This document shows, one piece after another, positions 1 to 6,630 of a stretch of 11,081 nucleotides of DNA. Origin of the DNA: Rickettsiales bacterium (lineage in GTDB: Bacteria > Pseudomonadota > Alphaproteobacteria > Rs-D84 > CACZYB01). Both the position numbers and the translations under genes were made by a program. Every line of letters begins with the position of its first letter. The stretch's first letter is position 1. Location: the NCBI GenBank assembly GCA_031288035.1, contig JAITSG010000082.1, positions 1 to 11,081 on the forward strand, given 5' to 3'. The notes under the pieces are model-generated. The model was not told where the DNA came from and made no database searches. It was given only the letters and a program-made list of their open reading frames with translations.

Positions 1-1260
1 GCGTCCCAGACCATCGCCGCCGGGACGAATCTGTACGCGCTTCGCCGCGGCGCCGCGGCGCAGTACGGGCTCGGCTCCACGGCGTCGGGGCAGAGGCCGG
101 GGATGCTTGCCGGCGCGGCCGGCGTGGCCAACGCGCTTAGGGACAAGACCTCGGCCGTGTGCGTGTTCGCGATAAACGAGGGGTGGTGGTTCATCACCGT
201 CCGCAACAACCTGATATTGTCGGAGGAGGACAGGATATACACGTCCGAGGACGAGGCCAGGGATGCGTTCGATTCCATGCTCGCCATACCGGACTGGGGC
301 TATCGCATAGCCCCGGAGTCCTGGGGCATAGAGGACACGAAGGAGCTGCAGGTCACGGACCTCCTCGCGCACGAGCAGCCGCCCGAGCTCAAAAGGATAG
401 TAAGCGAGTCCAGCATAAAGAACGCGATATTGCTCGCCGTGCTCGCGTCCCTTGCCGGCGGATATTACTGGTACAGCCGGTATCGGGAGCGCATAAGGCT
501 TGAGTCGGAGGAGCGCCGCCGCAGGGCGGAGGAGGAGGCCAGGGCCAAGGCTCCGCCGCCTCCGCCGCCTCCGCCCGCGCCGTGGGAATCCCTCATCGAC
601 ATAGAGGACATGGCCAAGAAGTGCACCGTGCTTATCGTCAATTCGACTGCCGCTGTTCCCGGGTGGATGCTGACGGAATCCACCTGCGGGGAGAAGCAGG
701 TGGCCGACGTGTGGAAGCGCACGTACGGCACGTCGACGTGGATATTCGACTCACAGAAGTACGGGTTTCTGTCCAAGGCCGTCAAGCTCAAGGCGCAGGA
801 CAAGAGCTACAACACCGTGACCGGGACGATAGATATTCCCATGATAGCGCACGTCTCGCGCGAGCCCGCCTTCGGCAAGGTGGAGCTGCAAAAGAAGCTC
901 ACCAACACGTTCCAGTCCATAAAGCTTGTGAACTTCAAGCTCGACGACAAGACCCTGCTTGTCAAGGATCCGAACAATCAGGAATATCAAAAGACGTACC
1001 GGTACACGTCGTTCAGCTTCGACGACGCGGCGTACCGCATGCCGCTCGACTGGGTGAAGCTCCTCAAGGATATGAATTCTATTGAATTTAATTCGATAAA
1101 ATGGGATAATAGTGCAAGGAAATGGACTTACGAGGGGAAAATCTATGAGAAGGAAGAATCTGTTGACAAAGCTCCTGCGCCCGATGCTGGAGGCGCTGTC
1201 CCGCCTTCGGTCGATTCTGTTCCGTCCGTCGGGTTCGGCGGCGCGGATGCGGGGATATAG
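1..1260 (+). CDS. pilO2: Type IVb pilus assembly protein PilO2 (R64 PilO-like), 5' end missing
   Basis: The reading frame is open from base 1, so the true start lies upstream; 419 residues are visible. The N-terminal part resembles the cytoplasmic region of PilO2 proteins (an ALRRGAAAQYGLG stretch, then WWFITVRNN and a later IAPESWG). One membrane segment follows at about window codons 141-158, then a charged helix rich in R and E, an eight-proline run (codons 185-192) and a periplasmic domain. In the R64 family PilO is an inner-membrane protein that bridges cytoplasm and periplasm in thin-pilus assembly. The gene order after it (pilP, GspE-type ATPase, GspF-type protein) is that of the R64 pil operon and supports the call. 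The last 35 or so codons are low-complexity (A, P, G, S, V) and overlap pilP. The stop is TAG. Identification rests on family resemblance and synteny. Confidence 0.8.
   Translation, partial: ASQTIAAGTNLYALRRGAAAQYGLGSTASGQRPGMLAGAAGVANALRDKTSAVCVFAINEGWWFITVRNNLILSEEDRIYTSEDEARDAFDSMLAIPDWGYRIAPESWGIEDTKELQVTDLLAHEQPPELKRIVSESSIKNAILLAVLASLAGGYYWYSRYRERIRLESEERRRRAEEEARAKAPPPPPPPPAPWESLIDIEDMAKKCTVLIVNSTAAVPGWMLTESTCGEKQVADVWKRTYGTSTWIFDSQKYGFLSKAVKLKAQDKSYNTVTGTIDIPMIAHVSREPAFGKVELQKKLTNTFQSIKLVNFKLDDKTLLVKDPNNQEYQKTYRYTSFSFDDAAYRMPLDWVKLLKDMNSIEFNSIKWDNSARKWTYEGKIYEKEESVDKAPAPDAGGAVPPSVDSVPSVGFGGADAGI
1082..1110 (+). promoter_or_regulatory. Possible internal promoter ahead of pilP
   Basis: TTGAAT (1082-1087) and GATAAT (1105-1110) are separated by 17 bases. 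They lie in a short AT-rich island (about 1071-1170) inside the otherwise GC-rich 3' end of pilO2. Transcription would start near 1117, before the pilP ribosome site at 1132-1137. The match is inferred by eye. Confidence 0.35.
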
Positions 1261-2227
1261 CTTCGCCGCCCTTCTGGCGCTCCTGCTGCCGCTCGGGCTG
1301 GCCTATCCGCGCGCCGTGACGGCGCAGGAATACGAGGAAGAGGAGGACTCCGGGGACGAGGAAGGTTCCGGGGATGAGGAGGACTCGGGGGATGAGGAAG
1401 GTTCCGGGGGCGAGGATGAAGAGGATTATTCCGAGGTGGAGGCCGAATACAACGCCGCCGAGGCCCAGGCGGACGCCGACGCGGCCGAGAGCATTTCGGC
1501 GATAAGGGACGCGCCGCGCACGGACATGTCGGAAAACACCGCGGGGCTGGAGTCGGATCCGCTTTACAAGCTCGACAGCCCCACCGCCAAGACGTTCGAG
1601 AAGATGACCACCATGGAGCGCGAGAACGCCGTCATGAAGCTGCAGATAGAGCAGGAAAAGCTCAAGCTCGACCTCAAGAAGCAGCTGGCCGAGAAGAAGA
1701 AGGTCGAGCTGGCCCTAGAGGACGAGGAGGCCAACCGCGCGCTCAAGAAGAACGAGGCCAAGAGGAAGCAGCGCGAGGCCGAGCGCAAGTTCAAGGAGGA
1801 GGAGGAGGAGGCCGTCAAGAAGTCCGAGCAGAAAAAGAAGGAGGACGAGATCAACCAGAAGATACTCGAGCGCGTCTCCAGCGCGGATTTTTCGAATCCC
1901 GAGCAGCTGGCCAACATAGCCCAGCTTATGTCCATGACTCCGGGCGGGGCTCCGGCGGGGCTTAATGCCCTTCTGGCCGGGCGCGGCTCCGGCGGCGATT
2001 CGAAGATAGCGCCGGGGATGCTCGGGTTCGACAAGAAGTACGTGATAAAGTCGATAGTCGGCGCCGGCGGCAGCATGACCGCGAACGTGGAGAATGTCGA
2101 GAACAAGACCGTGTCCAGGCTGCGGGCGGGCTCGGCGCTCGACGGATGGACGGTTGACTCTATCACGCGGACCAGCATCCTGTTCAAGCAGGGCGACCAG
2201 GAAAAGACCATGAGTCTGAACAACTAG
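1145..2227 (+). CDS. pilP: PilP-like type IVb pilus biogenesis protein with acidic repeat and coiled coil
   Basis: 360 residues from an ATG at 1145, chosen because GAGGGG (1132-1137) lies 7 bases upstream and because third positions in the overlap with pilO2 are much more GC-rich in this frame. An ATG at 1247 is a rival start; it would give a standard 26-residue signal peptide. Order: basic N-region, hydrophobic stretch (about 38-54), probable AVTA|QE cleavage after residue 60, a strongly acidic D/E/S/G region with a duplicated 12-residue unit, a long K/E-rich segment predicted to be helical or coiled coil (about 145-245), a Gly-rich linker, and a C-terminal beta-rich domain with LRAGSALDGWTVDSITRTS. 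That last motif resembles the GspC/PilP periplasmic domain that contacts the secretin. It sits between pilO2 and the ATPase gene, as pilP does in R64. The acidic and helical middle looks unusual for the family. Stop TAG. Confidence 0.75.
   Translation: MRRKNLLTKLLRPMLEALSRLRSILFRPSGSAARMRGYSFAALLALLLPLGLAYPRAVTAQEYEEEEDSGDEEGSGDEEDSGDEEGSGGEDEEDYSEVEAEYNAAEAQADADAAESISAIRDAPRTDMSENTAGLESDPLYKLDSPTAKTFEKMTTMERENAVMKLQIEQEKLKLDLKKQLAEKKKVELALEDEEANRALKKNEAKRKQREAERKFKEEEEEAVKKSEQKKKEDEINQKILERVSSADFSNPEQLANIAQLMSMTPGGAPAGLNALLAGRGSGGDSKIAPGMLGFDKKYVIKSIVGAGGSMTANVENVENKTVSRLRAGSALDGWTVDSITRTSILFKQGDQEKTMSLNN
1340..1411 (+). repeat. 36-bp tandem duplication in pilP
   Basis: Two adjacent 36-base units (1340-1375 and 1376-1411) encode EEDSGDEEGSGD and EEDSGDEEGSGG. 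The DNA copies differ at only a few positions, so the duplication looks recent or homogenised. Similar D/E/S/G residues continue on the 3' side. Confidence 0.85.
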
Positions 2228-2265
2228 GGCCGTTTGTTCCGGTTTTCGAGCATGAGGGGGAAATA

Positions 2266-3912
2266 GTGGCGGAAGACAAGGCTTTGGAGGAATCGGCGCT
2301 TCGGACTCACAATCCGTTCGAGGGGCTGACCGACCGCGAGATAGTGGACAAGGTGGTCAAGACCGCGGGCGGGCTCGAATCCGCGTCCAACGGCTCCTAT
2401 CCGGTCGGCTCGGACACGCAGAGCCTCCTCGCCCTGTTTTCTAGCGGCATGTTCCTCGTGTCCAACACGCACAAGTTCGACGGCAGGGTCCTCAGTTTCC
2501 AGAGCCTGGTCAGGAAGAAGGGCGGAAAGATAAACCGTCCGGAATACGTTCCGATGGGCGTGATAGCGAGCATCTACGCCAAGTCGAACAAGAACGACGC
2601 GAATTACGAGGGCGGGCCCGGCGCGTCCGATTCGGATTCCGCCTCCAACAACCAGATGCAGAAGGAGTTCGTGGACATAGTCTACCGCGCGGCCGAGCAG
2701 AAGGTTTCCGACATACACGTCGTGGTGGGCGAGCACACGACCGTGATGTTCCGCATCGCCGGGTCCATGCAGACCGTCCTGGAATACGACCGGGGCTGGG
2801 GCGAGGCGTTCGTGCGCTCCGTCTTCGCATCCGCCGACATATCCGATTCGAACTACGCGCAAAACGAGTTCCAGGTTGGGCAGAAGATGGGCTCCACCCC
2901 GCTGCGCGGCGAGAAGGACCTGTACCTGCCGGAAAACGTCCTGGCCATCAGGCTCCAGTTCAATCCGATAGCGTTCGCGAACCGCTATCTGGTAATGCGC
3001 GTGCTGTACGCGAACGCCTCCGACACGAACGACGACGACCTGAGGCAGCTCGGGTTCTCGGAATACGAGGAAGGCCGGCTGATGCGCATGCGCGCGTTTC
3101 CGACGGGGCTGTGCGTTATAGCCGGCCCGACCGGATCCGGGAAATCCACCACCCTCCAGCGCAACATGATAAAGATGCTCAAGGAGAAGAATTACGAGAT
3201 AAACCTGATAACGGTCGAGGATCCGCCCGAATATCCCATCGTCGGCGCGCGCCAGCTTCCCGTCACGAACGCCGCGACCGAGGAGGAGAGGGAGCAGGCG
3301 TTCACGCTCGCCCTGTCCGCCGCCCTGCGTTCCGATCCGGACGCCATGATGGTGGGCGAGATCAGGACGCTTTCCGCGGCCGAGCTTACGTTCAGGTCGG
3401 CGCTGTCCGGCCACAACGTGTGGACGACGCTGCACGCGAACAGCGCGCCGGCCATAATCAACCGCCTCTTGGACATGGGCGTAGACGCGTTCAAGCTCAA
3501 GGACGCCGAGCTTATCCGCGGCCTTTTGTCCCAGAGGCTGTTCAAGAAGCTCTGTCCCAAGTGCCACGAGCCGTTGAAATACCACGACGACCATCCGGCC
3601 TATCCGCGCGTCAAGAACGCTCTTGGCAAATACGGCATAGAGCAGGCGTACGTCCAGGGCCGCGGGTGCGACTTTTGCAACAAGAAGGGGATAATCGGCC
3701 GCATAGGCGCGTACGAGGTTATAATCCCGGATCACGAGTTCCTCGAAATGCTCATCGAGGGGAGTAAGGACGACGCGGTCGTCTATTGGGCGAACAAGCT
3801 TTCCGGCCGGACCTTAAAGGAGGACGCGATAGGCAAGATGCTCAAGGGCCTGATCTCCGTGGACGAGGTGGAGCGCTGGTGCGGCCTTATAGACCTGGGC
3901 GCGGTGTACTAG
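2266..3912 (+). CDS. pilQ: PilQ-type (GspE/PilB family) pilus assembly ATPase
   Basis: 548 residues from a GTG at 2266, preceded by GAGGGGG (2254-2260), 5 bases away. This cytoplasmic hexameric ATPase powers pilus assembly. Visible motifs: Walker A GPTGSGKST (287-295), Asp box ITVEDPPEYP (around 315-323), Walker B SDPDAMMVGE (356-365) and a His box TTLHANSA (387-394). A tetracysteine pair, CPKC (430-433) and CDFC (468-471), is the zinc-binding insert common in PilB/GspE extension ATPases. The N-terminal 130 residues are less conserved. Gap to pilP is 38 bp; the stop TAG is 11 bp before pilR and overlaps its ribosome site. The name follows R64 usage, in which PilQ is the ATPase and not the secretin called PilQ in type IVa systems. 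Confidence 0.9.
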   Translation: MAEDKALEESALRTHNPFEGLTDREIVDKVVKTAGGLESASNGSYPVGSDTQSLLALFSSGMFLVSNTHKFDGRVLSFQSLVRKKGGKINRPEYVPMGVIASIYAKSNKNDANYEGGPGASDSDSASNNQMQKEFVDIVYRAAEQKVSDIHVVVGEHTTVMFRIAGSMQTVLEYDRGWGEAFVRSVFASADISDSNYAQNEFQVGQKMGSTPLRGEKDLYLPENVLAIRLQFNPIAFANRYLVMRVLYANASDTNDDDLRQLGFSEYEEGRLMRMRAFPTGLCVIAGPTGSGKSTTLQRNMIKMLKEKNYEINLITVEDPPEYPIVGARQLPVTNAATEEEREQAFTLALSAALRSDPDAMMVGEIRTLSAAELTFRSALSGHNVWTTLHANSAPAIINRLLDMGVDAFKLKDAELIRGLLSQRLFKKLCPKCHEPLKYHDDHPAYPRVKNALGKYGIEQAYVQGRGCDFCNKKGIIGRIGAYEVIIPDHEFLEMLIEGSKDDAVVYWANKLSGRTLKEDAIGKMLKGLISVDEVERWCGLIDLGAVY

Positions 3913-3923
3913 GGGGAAGCGAA

Positions 3924-5021
3924 ATGCCGGATATCCAGATAAGGAAAAAGATTCCGAAAAGCCCCCTGCTCCTGGAGCTCAACAGGCTTATCGTCAACCT
4001 TTCCAACGCCGCGCGGCTGCGCGTGTATTACAAGCTCGCCGCGCTGTTGAGGAATCGCTTTACCCTCATGGACGCGCTGGATCGCATCTGGAGCATCGAG
4101 AGCAACGAGGGCAGGAAGCCGGACGAGCCCATCGCCATCGCCGTCGCGTGGTGGAGCCGCGAGCTTGAGAAGGGCCTTCCGTTTTCCGCGGCCATCACCG
4201 GCTGGGCGCCGCTCAGGGAGAGGCTGATGCTTTCTGTCGGCGACATGAGCAAGCTCGAGCGCGCGCTTTTGAACGTCATCAAGGTTTCCGAGGGTTCCAA
4301 CAAGATATTGGCTCCGCTCATCAACGCCCTGACCTATCCGGCCATGATGGTCCTGCTGAGCTTTGCGATAATCGCGGCGGTCGGGATATGGATGGTTCCT
4401 CCGATGGTGGAGCTGGTCCCCAACATAGTCTGGCGCGGGTCGGCGAGCAGCCTTGTCGCCGTGTCCGGGTTCATGCGGTCGTATTGGTGGATCATGCCGG
4501 CGGTCTTTATCGGCGCCATAGTCGCGATATACGCGTCGTTTGCCAACCTTACCGGCCCGATTCGCGTGCTGCTGGACAAGATGCCGCCGTGGAGCCTTTA
4601 CCGGATGTTCACCGGGGTCAGCTGGCTGATGAGCCTCGCGGCCTTGGTCGAATCCGGGACTCCGATAGCCAAGTCCATGCAGGGGCTGCGGCAGAACGCC
4701 TCGCCGTATTTGAGGGAGAGGATCGACCGCGCGCTCGGGTTCATGAAGAACGGCGCCAACCTCGGCACGTCCTTGAAGATGACGGGGATGCATTTCCCGG
4801 ACGACGTGCTTATCGGGGATCTGGAGATATATTCCGAGCTGGACAACTTCGAATCTTCCCTGAACGCGGTGGCCACGGAATACCTCAACACCAGCGTCGA
4901 GAGGATAAGGAGGGAGGCCTCCATATTGAATTCGCTGGCCCTGATATTTGTTTCCGGCATCATCGCATGGGTGCTTTTGGGCACGTTCGAGATGCAGAAC
5001 CAGGTCCAGGCCGCGCTGTAG
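3924..5021 (+). CDS. pilR: PilR-type (GspF/PilC family) inner-membrane pilus platform protein
   Basis: 365 residues from the ATG at 3924; AGGGGGA (3911-3917) sits 6 bases upstream and overlaps the pilQ stop. A longer open frame from 3786 lies inside pilQ and is not credible. The protein has the GspF layout: a cytoplasmic helical domain (about 1-135) with membrane segments at about 140-160 and 187-208, then a second T2SSF-like domain (about 225-330) and a final membrane segment at 336-358. LMSLAALVESGTPIAKSM and the LKMTGMHFPDDV region match the second repeat of the family. In R64-type systems this protein anchors the ATPase at the inner membrane. It is the last pil gene on this strand here. 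Stop TAG. Confidence 0.87.
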   Translation: MPDIQIRKKIPKSPLLLELNRLIVNLSNAARLRVYYKLAALLRNRFTLMDALDRIWSIESNEGRKPDEPIAIAVAWWSRELEKGLPFSAAITGWAPLRERLMLSVGDMSKLERALLNVIKVSEGSNKILAPLINALTYPAMMVLLSFAIIAAVGIWMVPPMVELVPNIVWRGSASSLVAVSGFMRSYWWIMPAVFIGAIVAIYASFANLTGPIRVLLDKMPPWSLYRMFTGVSWLMSLAALVESGTPIAKSMQGLRQNASPYLRERIDRALGFMKNGANLGTSLKMTGMHFPDDVLIGDLEIYSELDNFESSLNAVATEYLNTSVERIRREASILNSLALIFVSGIIAWVLLGTFEMQNQVQAAL

Positions 5022-5238
5022 AAGATGTAGGAAGGGACTTGGGAATGGTCTATGCAGTGATGGGAAATACGGCGCTGTTCGGGCTGGCGGAATCTGTCCG
5101 GTTTTCGGGCGCGGATGGCCGAACCCAAACAGCGCGGGGCTTGGCTGGCGCTTAAATTTCGGCTTGAATCGGCCCCGAATAAAAATACTTGCAAAAGCCT
5201 TTGATTTTTGTTAGAAATACTCTTGAAGAGACAACCTT
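5022..5238. other. Intergenic region between the pil operon and ihfB
   Basis: 217 bases. It holds a long imperfect inverted repeat with outer arms GCGCTGTT (5072-5079) and AACAGCGC (5128-5135), a second possible stem CGGGGC (5135-5140) with GCCCCG further on, and two GANTC sites (5090-5094, 5166-5170). The hairpins could end pil transcription, though no U-tract follows them. A 36-codon frame at 5045-5155 exists but shows no family features. No pilin-like gene is visible. Confidence 0.5.
5189..5217 (+). promoter_or_regulatory. Probable promoter of the ihfB-lapA-accDA unit
   Basis: TTGCAA (5189-5194), 17 bases, then TAGAAA (5212-5217). The start codon is at 5239. The same -35 hexamer and spacing occur at the BI-1 promoter, which supports the call. 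The -10 is imperfect. Confidence 0.45.
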
Positions 5239-5526
5239 ATGACTAGAAGCGATATAATAAAGGCCATAGCCAAGAAGTTTTCCGGATTGCGCGTCGGGGA
5301 CATAGACCGCGTGATCAACATAATAAACGGCCAGATTATCGCGGCCGTTTCCGCCGGGCGCAGGGTCGAGCTCCGCGGCTTCGGCGTGTTTTCGCCGAAG
5401 CGCTTGGCGCCGAAACTGGCCTCGAATCCCAGGGGCGGAAGCAAGATAAGCCTCAAGGACCGGCGCTCGGTCAAGTTCCGCGCCGGCCTTACTTTGAACA
5501 AGAAAATCAACAACAAACCGGAATGA
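5239..5526 (+). CDS. ihfB: HU/IHF family DNA-bending protein, IHF beta-like
   Basis: 95 residues with the HU/IHF fold: two N-terminal helices (MTRSDIIKAIAKKF), then ELRGFGVFSPKRL (44-56) in the dimer saddle and a DNA-binding arm with the intercalating proline in SNPRGG (62-67). The C-terminal KFRAGLTLNKKIN fits the last strand and helix. VELRGFG is closer to IHF beta than to HU, and its position just before a lapA-like gene matches ihfB in many Alphaproteobacteria. The arm motif departs from the common RNPxTG (S for R, G for T). It would act in the nucleoid as a dimer with IHF alpha or as a homodimer. The upstream ribosome site is weak (GAAGAG). Whether it is IHF or an HU paralogue is not certain. 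Confidence 0.82.
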   Translation: MTRSDIIKAIAKKFSGLRVGDIDRVINIINGQIIAAVSAGRRVELRGFGVFSPKRLAPKLASNPRGGSKISLKDRRSVKFRAGLTLNKKINNKPE

Positions 5527-5532
5527 TACGAA

Positions 5533-5733
5533 ATGATAGGACAGATTTTAAGCTATACCTTGACTGCGGCGCTGTTCGTGCTGCTGCTGGTCTTCGGGGT
5601 GCAGAACGCCCAGCCGATGGCCTTGCGGTTCTATGCGTACAGGCTGACTGTGCCGACATACCTCTTCGCGATCTCCGCGCTGTTTCTCGGCTTCGTCGCC
5701 GGGACCGTCGGGCGGAGGGTGTTCGGGAAATAA
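5533..5733 (+). CDS. lapA: LapA domain (DUF1049) small membrane protein
   Basis: 66 residues with two hydrophobic membrane segments (about 5-24 and 40-60) joined by a loop containing VQNAQPMALRFYAYRLTVP, the VQN..P..L.F pattern typical of LapA/DUF1049 proteins. It starts 6 bp after ihfB, so the two are surely co-transcribed, and ihfB-lapA adjacency is common in Alphaproteobacteria. In E. coli the relative LapA works with LapB in control of lipopolysaccharide synthesis; whether this protein does so is unknown. A competing overlapping frame from 5523 has no membrane or family features. Confidence 0.8.
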   Translation: MIGQILSYTLTAALFVLLLVFGVQNAQPMALRFYAYRLTVPTYLFAISALFLGFVAGTVGRRVFGK

Positions 5734-5763
5734 TCCGGCCGTAGTTTCGAAGGAAGGGTTGAC

Positions 5764-6630
5764 ATGAATTGGATCAAGGACGTCCTGCGTCCGAAAATCA
5801 AAACGCTTTTCTCCCGGATTCGCGACGTGCCGGAACAGCTGTGGATGCCGTGTCCGAAGTGCGCGACGCTCATGTACCGCAAGGACATGATAAAGCACCT
5901 GAACGTGTGCCAGAAATGCGGGCACCACCTGCCCCTGGCCATAGACGACAGGATGAAAAGCCTGTTCGACGGCCAGTTCGAATACCTGAAGCTCTCGTCC
6001 GTGACGGACGACCCGCTGCATTTCAAGGACTTGGTGAAATATTCGGACAAGCTTAGGCAAACGCGCGAGAAGACGGGGCTCGAGGACGCGGTGAAGGTCG
6101 CCGTCGGCAAGATAGGCGGCGTGAAGGCCGTAGTCGCCGTCATGAGCTTCGAGTTTTTCGGCGGTTCCATGGGCCGCTATGTGGGCGAGGCCGTGCTGGA
6201 CGCCGCCCGGCGCGCGGTGAAGGACGGCTCGCCGATGGTGGCGGTCACGGCGTCCGGCGGGGCGCGGATGCAAGAGGGCATACTGTCGCTTATGCAGATG
6301 GCGCGCACGACCATCGCGGCGGGCATGCTCAGGGACGCCCGCCTGCCCTACATAGTGGTGCATACGAACCCGACCATGGGCGGCGTGTCGGCCAGCTTCG
6401 CCATGCTCGGCGACGTGCATGTGGCCGAGCAGGGCGCGACCATAGGATTCGCCGGCCGGCGCGTGATAGAGAGCTCGATCAGGCACAAGCTTCCGCCGGA
6501 GTTCCAGACCGCGGAATACGTCCAGGAGCAGGGCGCCGTGGACATAGTCTTGCACCGCCGCGACCTCAAGGACGTGCTGGAGAACATGCTCCAGATCCTC
6601 ATGGCTAACCGGGAGGCGGGGAAAAAATGA
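5764..6630 (+). CDS. accD: Acetyl-CoA carboxylase carboxyltransferase subunit beta
   Basis: 288 residues; E. coli AccD has 304. With AccA it forms the carboxyltransferase that moves the carboxyl group from biotin to acetyl-CoA, making malonyl-CoA, the first step of fatty acid synthesis. The N-terminal zinc ribbon is complete (C30, C33, C49, C52). The crotonase-like core shows GGSMGRYVGEAV, TASGGARMQEG and NPTMGGVSASFAMLGD, which form the oxyanion and CoA pocket. AAGGAAGGG (5749-5757) precedes the start. In many Alphaproteobacteria accD follows ihfB-lapA and trp genes; here the trp genes are absent. The stop overlaps the accA start. Confidence 0.96.
   Translation: MNWIKDVLRPKIKTLFSRIRDVPEQLWMPCPKCATLMYRKDMIKHLNVCQKCGHHLPLAIDDRMKSLFDGQFEYLKLSSVTDDPLHFKDLVKYSDKLRQTREKTGLEDAVKVAVGKIGGVKAVVAVMSFEFFGGSMGRYVGEAVLDAARRAVKDGSPMVAVTASGGARMQEGILSLMQMARTTIAAGMLRDARLPYIVVHTNPTMGGVSASFAMLGDVHVAEQGATIGFAGRRVIESSIRHKLPPEFQTAEYVQEQGAVDIVLHRRDLKDVLENMLQILMANREAGKK

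Noticed and set aside
544..582. CCG/CCT tandem repeats in pilO2
   Set aside because: Explained by the eight-proline linker; not a separate repeat element.
1163..1168. TTGACA hexamer inside pilP
   Set aside because: No -10 element at 16-18 bases; the sequence there is GC-rich coding DNA.
2224..3735. 503-codon open frame on the minus strand across pilQ
   Set aside because: It mirrors pilQ in GC-rich DNA; its residues are H/R/V-rich with no domain, while pilQ has all ATPase motifs.
5045..5155. 36-codon frame after pilR with a purine-rich stretch upstream
   Set aside because: No family features, coincides with the inverted repeat, and no signal or membrane segment as a pilin would have.
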